NCBI GenBank assembly: GCA_021785335.1
Contig: JAJYFW010000017.1
Coordinates: 1 to 11,346, forward strand
Length of the DNA: 11,346 nt
Source: Pseudomonadota bacterium
GTDB lineage: Bacteria > Pseudomonadota > Alphaproteobacteria > Acetobacterales > Acetobacteraceae
Direction: 5' to 3'
Part shown: positions 6,680 to 11,346 of the stretch, piece after piece
Numbering within the stretch: position 1 is the stretch's first letter
Layout: every line of letters starts with the position of its first letter
Program-made: the position numbers and the translations under genes
Notes under the pieces: generated by a model
Database searches by the model: none
What the model was told of the DNA's origin: nothing
Seen by the model: the letters and a program-made list of their open reading frames with translations, nothing else

Positions 6680-6706
6680 GGGGGCTTCCTGCCTAAACCT
6701 TCGCGC

Positions 6707-7171
6707 ATGCCGCCCTTCTGGGAAACCAAGACGCTCGAGGCGATGACCCAGCGCGAGTGGGAATCGCTCTGCGACGGCTGCGGGCGCTGCTGCCTGCACA
6801 AGCTGCGCGACGAGGACACGAACGGGCTGTCCTTCACCAACGTCGCCTGCCGCCTGCTCGATACCAACACCGCGCGCTGCCGCGACTACGCCAACCGCAG
6901 GCGCCGCGTGCCGGACTGCATTCGCCTCACGCCCAAAATCGTGCGCAAGTGCGACTGGCTGCCGCCCTCCTGCGCCTATCGCCTGCTCGCCGAGGGCAGG
7001 AACCTGCCGCCCTGGCACCCGCTGCGCGGCGGCACGGCGGAGAGCGTGGTCGAGTCCGGCGCCTCCGTCATCGGCCGCGTGGTGAGCGAGCGCGACGCGG
7101 GGCCGCTGGAGCACCACATCGCCGAGTGGCCGGGCCGCCGCCCGCGCCGCCGCGCGCCCGAGCTCGCCTGA
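6707..7171 (+). CDS. YcgN/UPF0260-type cysteine cluster protein
   Basis: This 154-residue protein has the CxxCxxCC signature CDGCGRCC (22-29) plus further Cys at 48, 58, 71, 82 and 89, nine in all. The order of blocks is that of the YcgN (UPF0260, YkgJ-like) family: [16 protein letters not shown], then a TARCRDY segment (56-61), PDCIRLTP (69-76) and [20 protein letters not shown] (85-104). The length is usual for the family. The cysteines are thought to bind zinc or an iron-sulphur cluster; the function is unknown. The ATG at 6707 gives the expected N terminus (PPFWETKTL), although no strong ribosome-binding site precedes it. The C terminus is Arg- and Pro-rich. It is the first gene of the GC-rich core segment, and the downstream aldolase gene begins 39 nt later, so they may be co-transcribed. 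Confidence 0.88.
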   Translation: MPPFWETKTLEAMTQREWESLCDGCGRCCLHKLRDEDTNGLSFTNVACRLLDTNTARCRDYANRRRRVPDCIRLTPKIVRKCDWLPPSCAYRLLAEGRNLPPWHPLRGGTAESVVESGASVIGRVVSERDAGPLEHHIAEWPGRRPRRRAPELA

Positions 7172-7210
7172 CGCCATGTCCAGGCAGACCACTCAACCGG
7201 AGACACCGAC

Positions 7211-8125
7211 ATGCTGAAGAACGCGATCTATGGCGGCGTGAACGCCGCGGTGCTGACGGCGATGAACGCCGACCTCTCGGTCGATCTCGACCGCATGACG
7301 GCGCATTCGCGGTGGCTGCTGGCCAATGGCTGCAACGGGCTCGGCGTGCTGGGCACGACGGGCGAGGCGAACTCGCTCGGCATCGAGGAGCGTATCGCCA
7401 TCCTCGAGGGCCTGGTGGCGCGCGGCATCCCCGGGCGCGTGATGCTGCCCGGCACCGGCACCACCAACATCGCCGACACGGTGAAGCTGACGCGCCACGC
7501 GGCCTCCCTCGGGGCGCGCGGCTGCCTGCTGCTGCCGCCCTTCTTCTACAAGAGTCCGAGCGAGGACGGGCTGTTCGCCTACTACTCGGAGGTGGCGAAG
7601 CGCATCGCGGGCGCGGCGAAGATCTATTTCTACCATTTCCCGGCGCAGTCCGCGGTGCCGATCACGGTGCCGCTGATCGCCCGCCTGCGCGCCGCGCACC
7701 CCGGCGTGTTCCAGGGGATCAAGGATTCCTCCGGCGACTTCGCCAACACCAAATCCTATGTCGATGCCTTCGCGGCCGAGGGCTTCGAGGTCTATTGCGG
7801 CGACGACGGCGCGCTGCACGACCTGCTGCGCGCGGGCGGCGCCGGCTGCATCACGGCGGCGGCCAATGTCGGCTGCCCCGTGAGCGCCGTGGTCTACGCC
7901 AATGCCGGCACGCCGGCGGCCGAGGCGGCGCAGACGCAGCTCTCCGCGATCCGCAAGGCCGTGACCTCCGCGCCGCTGATCCCGGGGCTGAAGGCGCTGG
8001 TGGCGCGGCGGACCGGCGACGCGGCGTGGAACCACATCCGCCCGCCGCACCTGCCGCTCCCGGCGGAGGCCGCGCAGAAGTTGTTCGCCGCCTTCGACGC
8101 GACGGGCCTCAAGCTCGCCGCCTGA
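7211..8125 (+). CDS. DapA-superfamily (DHDPS/NAL) class I aldolase or lyase
   Basis: This 304-residue TIM-barrel enzyme of the dihydrodipicolinate synthase / N-acetylneuraminate lyase superfamily shows GTTGE (48-52) for the pyruvate carboxylate, Tyr141 in YFYHFP (proton shuttle) and the Schiff-base Lys171 in GIKDSSGD (169-176). The length is normal. Two positions differ from lysine-pathway DapA. The Arg that binds the aspartate-semialdehyde carboxylate (YNVPSRT in E. coli) is replaced by Gln146 (YHFPAQS), and the Tyr107-equivalent region reads PPFFYK. It is therefore more likely another pyruvate-dependent aldolase or lyase than DapA itself, and its substrate cannot be told. GGAGA at 7199-7203 lies 7 nt before the ATG and supports the start. 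It sits between the YcgN-type gene and a LysE-type exporter on the same strand. Confidence 0.85.
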   Translation: MLKNAIYGGVNAAVLTAMNADLSVDLDRMTAHSRWLLANGCNGLGVLGTTGEANSLGIEERIAILEGLVARGIPGRVMLPGTGTTNIADTVKLTRHAASLGARGCLLLPPFFYKSPSEDGLFAYYSEVAKRIAGAAKIYFYHFPAQSAVPITVPLIARLRAAHPGVFQGIKDSSGDFANTKSYVDAFAAEGFEVYCGDDGALHDLLRAGGAGCITAAANVGCPVSAVVYANAGTPAAEAAQTQLSAIRKAVTSAPLIPGLKALVARRTGDAAWNHIRPPHLPLPAEAAQKLFAAFDATGLKLAA

Positions 8126-8140
8126 TATCCCGGTCTGGCC

Positions 8141-8176
8141 GCGCGCGGCGGAGGCGGACCACCGCGCGCCGCGCGC
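8141..8176. repeat. GC-rich hairpin between the aldolase and exporter genes
   Basis: GCGCGCGGCG (8141-8150) and its exact complement CGCCGCGCGC (8167-8176) form a 10-bp stem with a 16-nt loop, beginning 15 nt after the aldolase stop. No T-run follows. It could protect the upstream mRNA end or attenuate transcription into the exporter gene. In such GC-rich DNA, chance is also possible. Confidence 0.45.
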
Positions 8177-8195
8177 AGCCGCCTATCAGGGCCGG

Positions 8196-8810
8196 ATGCA
8201 CCCGCTCATCTGGCTCGCCTTCGCGCTCGCCTACACGCTGATGGCGGCCGCGCCCGGCCCGGTCGTCGCCGTCATCGTTTCCTACGCCATCACCACCGGC
8301 AGGCGCACCTCGCTCGCCGTCGTCGCCGCGACCGCGCTCGGTGACGCCACGATCCTGCTCGCGGCGGCATTCGGCGTCGGCGCGCTGCTGTCGGCCTCCG
8401 CCGAGGCGTTCACGGTGCTGAAGCTGGGCGGCGCGCTCTACCTCGTGGTGCTCGGCATCCTCGCCTGGCGCGCGCCCCTGGCGGCGGAAGCGGCGAGGCC
8501 GCCGCGCTCGCGCCGCCGCGCCTTCCTGCACGCCTACGCGACGACAGTGCTGAACCCGAAGGGCGTGCTGTTCTTCGCGGTGTTCCTGCCGCAGTTCCTC
8601 GACCCCCATTCGCCGCTCGCGCCGCAGGTCGCGATCATGGCGGCGACGGTGATCGCCTGCGGGCTCGTGGTGGACGGCTCCTACACGCTGCTGGCGACGC
8701 GCCTTGCCGCGCGGCTGCGCTCCGCGCGCGCGCGCCGCATGGCCAACCGCTTCGCCGGCGGCACCCTGGTCGCGGAAGGCACGCTCGCCGCCCTCTGGCA
8801 CGGCGTCTGA
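8196..8810 (+). CDS. LysE/RhtB-family amino-acid exporter
   Basis: This 204-residue inner-membrane protein has about six hydrophobic helices. The first is followed by the family's PGP motif (AAAPGPVVAVI, 17-27), and the second half carries LNPKGVLFFAVFLPQF (119-134), both hallmarks of LysE/RhtB exporters. A basic cytoplasmic loop with RPPRSRRR (101-108) separates the two halves. Family members export amino acids such as lysine, homoserine or threonine by exchange with protons; the substrate here cannot be told. The ATG at 8196 sits behind a weak CAGGG. It follows the aldolase gene by 70 nt, across a GC-rich hairpin, and converges with ctrA, whose end is 36 nt away. Co-transcription with the aldolase is plausible but not shown. 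Confidence 0.88.
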   Translation: MHPLIWLAFALAYTLMAAAPGPVVAVIVSYAITTGRRTSLAVVAATALGDATILLAAAFGVGALLSASAEAFTVLKLGGALYLVVLGILAWRAPLAAEAARPPRSRRRAFLHAYATTVLNPKGVLFFAVFLPQFLDPHSPLAPQVAIMAATVIACGLVVDGSYTLLATRLAARLRSARARRMANRFAGGTLVAEGTLAALWHGV

Positions 8811-8846
8811 CGAACCCGCGCCTGGCCTCCCGCGCCCAGCGCCCCC

Positions 8847-9605
8847 TCAGGCCGCCAGCACCCGCGTCTCGTCGCGGCCATGCACCGGCATCGCGGGCTC
8901 CCCGGCACGTTCGCCGGCACGCTCCGCCGCCCGCTCGGGGTCGCGCACCATGTAGCCGCGCCCCCAGACCGTGCCGATGAGGTTGTCTGCCCCGGCCTGC
9001 GCCAGCTTCTTGCGCAGCTTGCAGATGAACACGTCGATGATCTTCATCTCCGGCTCATCGATGCCGCCGTAGAGGTGGTTGAGGAACGCGTCCTTCGTCA
9101 GCACCATGCCCTTGCGCAGCACCATCAGCTCCAGGATCGCGTATTCCTTGCCGGTGAGGTGGACCTCCTTGCCGTCCACCGTCACCTCCCGGCTGTCGAG
9201 GTTGAGCTTGACGTTGCCGGCGTGCAGCACCGGCTGGCTGAACCCCTTGCTGCGCCGCACCACGGCTTGCAGCCGCGCCAGCAGCTCCGCCTGGTCGAAC
9301 GGCTTGGTGATGTAGTCGTCGGCCCCGGCGCCGAGGCCCTTCACCTTCGCGGACGGGCGGTTGAGGCCGGAGAGGATCAGCACCGGCGTTTCCACCCGCG
9401 CCGCGCGCATGCGCCGCACCACCTCGAACCCCTCGATATCCGGCAGCATGAGGTCGAGCACGACGATGTCGTAGTCGTAGTGGCGGGCGAGCTCCAGCGC
9501 TTCCTCCCCCGTGTCCGCCTGGTCCACCACGGCGCCGCCGCCGCGGAGCATCAGCGCGATGCCGCGCGCGGCCACCAGATCGTCTTCAACCAGAAGGACA
9601 CGCAT
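8847..9605 (-). CDS. ctrA: Cell-cycle response regulator CtrA
   Basis: This 252-residue OmpR/PhoB-type regulator starts MRVLLVEDD, the canonical CtrA N terminus. The receiver domain (1-118) has the acidic pair E8/D9-D9/D10 region, phospho-acceptor Asp51 in VVLDLMLPD, and Lys101 in YITKPFD. The winged-helix domain (about 125-222) contains LTGKEYAILELMVLRKG (150-166) and DVFICKLRKKL (191-201), ending in GTVWGRGYMVRDP (211-223), very close to Caulobacter CtrA. The C terminus ends in VLAA; the terminal Ala-Ala is the known ClpXP degradation signal of CtrA. The start at 9605 is chosen over an upstream ATG (9623) because it has GGAGG 7 nt before it and matches the family. CtrA controls cell-cycle, flagellar and motility genes, and in many alphaproteobacteria it is non-essential and mainly motility-directed. 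It is divergent from fliI. Confidence 0.96.
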   Translation of the reverse strand: MRVLLVEDDLVAARGIALMLRGGGAVVDQADTGEEALELARHYDYDIVVLDLMLPDIEGFEVVRRMRAARVETPVLILSGLNRPSAKVKGLGAGADDYITKPFDQAELLARLQAVVRRSKGFSQPVLHAGNVKLNLDSREVTVDGKEVHLTGKEYAILELMVLRKGMVLTKDAFLNHLYGGIDEPEMKIIDVFICKLRKKLAQAGADNLIGTVWGRGYMVRDPERAAERAGERAGEPAMPVHGRDETRVLAA

Positions 9606-9731
9606 TCCTCTGCCTCCCCACAACCTATGGTTTTATTCAGCCGCCTCGTTCGCTTCGATGTCCACTCAATTTTCATCACAGCAGCGCAAATTCGATGGAG
9701 AACGCCCTCATGTTCGTCTCAATTGTCGAGA
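9606..9731. promoter_or_regulatory. Divergent ctrA / fliI intergenic promoter region
   Basis: These 126 bp are clearly richer in A and T than the genes on each side and must hold the promoters for ctrA (minus) and fliIJ (plus). No full CtrA box (TTAA-N7-TTAA) is present. CTATGGTTTT near 9626-9635 resembles the CtrA half-site ATGGTTAA only loosely. No convincing sigma-54 flagellar promoter was seen. Confidence 0.45.
9613..9617 (-). promoter_or_regulatory. Shine-Dalgarno site for ctrA
   Basis: On the minus strand GGAGG lies 7 nt before the ATG at 9605-9603. This fixes the ctrA start and excludes the longer in-frame reading from 9623. Confidence 0.75.
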
Positions 9732-11125
9732 ATGCCCCTTTTTGCCCGCCCCCACGCTCTCAACTCACGGTTGTGCACCGCCGCCGAAACCCTCGCCGGC
9801 GTCGAGCCCGCGATCGTCGAGGGCCGCGTCGCCGCCGTGCGCGGCCTCGCGGTGGAGGTCGCGGGCCTCGGCGGCCTCGCCGGCATCGGCGCGGCGTCAC
9901 GCTGCACCCGCGCGACGCCGCCCCGATCCCGGCGGAACTGGTCGGCTTTGCCCCCGGCCGCGCCATCGCGATGCCCTTCGCCGCCACCACCGGGCTGGCG
10001 CCGGGCGACGGGGTGCGTGTCACTTTTTGCAGCGGGGGCCTGCGCCCCCTCCCCAGCTCGCTCTACCCATGCGCGGCCTGGCTCGGCCGCGTGCTCGATC
10101 CGCTCGGCAACCCGGTGGACCAGCGCGGGCCGCTGCCGCGCGGCGCAAGGGCCGCACCGCTCGATGCCGCGCCACCCGCCGCCGCCACCCGCTCGCGTCT
10201 GGGCCCGCGCCTCACCCTCGGCGTCGCCGCGCTCGACCTCTTCGCCACCTGCCGCGAGGGCCAGCGCCTGGGCCTCTTCGCCGGGCCGGGCGTGGGGAAA
10301 TCGACCCTGCTCGGCATGCTCGCCCGCGATGCCGGCGCGGATGTCGTGGTCGCGGGCCTGGTCGGCGAGCGCGGGCGCGAGGTGCGCTCCTTCCTCGAGG
10401 ACGATCTCGGCGAGGGGCTCGCGCGCTCCGTCATCGTCATCGCCACCTCCGACGCGCCGCCGCTTGCGAGGCGCGAGGCCGCCCGCGCCGCGATGGCGGT
10501 CGCCGAGCATTTCCGCGACGAGGGGGCGAAGGTGCTGCTGCTGCTCGACAGCGTGACGCGGTTCTGCGCCGCCCTGCGCGAGATCGGCCTGGCCGCCGGC
10601 GAGCCGCCCGCGGCGCGCGGCTACCCGCCCCGCGTCTTCGCCGAGTTGCCCCGCCTGCTGGAGCGCGCCGGGCCCGGCGCGGAATGCCGGGATGGCAGGA
10701 GGGGAGGCAGCATCACGCTCTTTGCCACGGTCCTGGTGGACGGCGACGACATGACGGAGCCGGTGGCGGACGCCGTGCGCGGCATTCTCGACGGCCATGT
10801 GGTGCTCGACCGCCGCATCGCGGAATCCGGCCGCTACCCCGCGATGGACGTGCTGCGCTCGCTCTCTCGCACCGTGCCGGGCTGCCTTGAGGCGCACGAG
10901 GCGCGCGCCGCCGCCGCCGCCCGCGCGGCCCTCGCCCAGGCCGCCGACCTCGCGGACCTGGTGCGTCTCGGCGCCTACCAGCGCGGGGCGGACGCCGCCG
11001 CCGACGCGGCGCTGGCCGCCGCCCCGGCGATCGAGGCGCTGCTGCGCCAGGCGCCCAGCGAACGCCGCGACCCCGGATCCGGCTTCGCGCAACTCGCCGC
11101 CATCCTCGCCGATCCCGCCGGATGA
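9732..11125 (+). CDS. fliI: Flagellar export ATPase FliI, with apparent frameshift near codon 54
   Basis: FliI is the ATPase that powers type III export of flagellar subunits. The body of the protein (reading frame beginning about 9893) carries Walker A GPGVGKST (10283-10306), the LVGERGREVR motif, Walker B VLLLLDSVTRF (about 10532-10564) and the following GYPPRVFAELP and SITLFATVL blocks of FliI/F1-beta-type ATPases. The N-terminal beta-barrel part is encoded in another frame: from ATG 9732 it reads MPLFARPHALN and continues through VEGRVAAVRGLAVEVAGLGG to about codon 54 (9893). The in-frame alternative, open from 9695, gives an Arg-rich nonsense N terminus over the same DNA. Joining the frames (-1 around 9882-9895, GGCGCGGCG) restores about 464 residues, the usual FliI length. 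It is either a sequencing error or a real lesion. The stop overlaps fliJ by 4 nt. Confidence 0.9.
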
Positions 11126-11346
11126 CGCCCGCCGCCCTCGCGAGCCTGCGCCGCCTGCGACGCCGCGCGCTGGAGGAAGCCGCGCGCGCCCTCGCCGAAG
11201 CCCAGGCGGTTCAGGACCAGGCGGAGGCCGCTGCAGGCGCGGCCCGCCGCCGGCTCGATGCCGAGCGTGCCGCCGCCGAGGACCTCGCCGCCGGCGACGG
11301 CGCGGTGGAGGCCTATGCCGCCTGGCTGCCGCGCGGCCGCGCGGCG
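11122..11346 (+). CDS. fliJ: FliJ-like flagellar export chaperone, N-terminal part (3' truncated by window edge)
   Basis: The frame opens at ATG 11122, overlapping the fliI TGA (ATGA), and stays open for 75 codons to the window end. The peptide is Ala-, Arg- and Glu-rich with heptad-like spacing (LRRLRRRALEEAARALAEAQ at 8-27, then more of the same), as expected for the long antiparallel coiled coil of FliJ, the stalk-like partner of FliI in the flagellar export gate. Sequence identity in FliJ is low, so the call rests mainly on position directly after fliI and on coiled-coil character. Any other coiled-coil flagellar protein in the slot cannot be fully excluded. Confidence 0.75.
   Translation, partial: MTPAALASLRRLRRRALEEAARALAEAQAVQDQAEAAAGAARRRLDAERAAAEDLAAGDGAVEAYAAWLPRGRAA

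Noticed and set aside
6757..8241. Very long + strand open frame (494 codons) across the YcgN-type and aldolase genes
   Set aside because: Translation is Arg/Ala-rich nonsense in an alternate frame of two well-supported genes.
8824..8853. GGCCT...AGGCC inverted repeat between the exporter and ctrA as a bidirectional terminator
   Set aside because: It has only a 5-bp stem, a 20-nt loop and no T-run on either strand, and it overlaps the ctrA stop.
8880..9731. Long + strand open frame antisense to ctrA
   Set aside because: ctrA on the minus strand is unmistakable; only the part of this frame after 9732 is real, as the FliI N terminus.
9719..11092. Minus-strand 457-codon open frame opposite fliI
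   Set aside because: It is antisense to conserved ATPase motifs and has a Gly/Arg/Ala composition with no domain.
1..11346. CRISPR array, tRNA or rRNA genes
   Set aside because: No regularly spaced repeats and no tRNA cloverleaf or rRNA-like sequence was recognised on either strand.

Overview
The window looks like a piece of the chromosome of a GC-rich alphaproteobacterium. The firmest evidence is a full-length CtrA response regulator, the cell-cycle master regulator restricted to Alphaproteobacteria, encoded divergently from flagellar fliI and fliJ. Base composition and gene content would suit Rhodospirillales or Acetobacteraceae, but that is an inference.

Region 1 (1-5305) is an accessory cassette of five genes on the + strand. 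It holds the C-terminal end of a ParB-like DNA-binding protein, a Mom-like GNAT DNA-modification enzyme, a basic helix-turn-helix protein of unknown function, a small HNH/zinc-ribbon-like protein, and a 1051-residue family B DNA polymerase. The polymerase has an intact 3'-5' exonuclease and two helix-turn-helix units at its C terminus. The genes overlap by 1-4 nt or lie 10 nt apart, so they are almost certainly one operon. No capsid, terminase, integrase or transposase gene is visible. The set suggests an element or defence/replication module that combines adenine hypermodification, a nuclease-like protein and its own DNA polymerase.

Region 2 (5306-6706) is a mosaic junction. It contains a 163-bp MITE-like element with IS-type inverted ends and a 3-bp TAA target duplication, an unidentified short open stretch the element appears to interrupt, and a markedly AT-rich gene for a protein resembling the glycine-rich-domain-protein-like (GRDP-like) family. 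That gene is followed by a plausible terminator.

Region 3 (6707-11346) is GC-rich core chromosome: a YcgN-type cysteine-cluster protein, a DapA-superfamily aldolase/lyase that lacks the substrate arginine of true DapA, a LysE/RhtB-type exporter, ctrA on the minus strand, and then fliI and the start of fliJ. fliI carries an apparent frameshift near codon 54, which is either a real lesion or a sequencing/assembly error in a GC-rich run.
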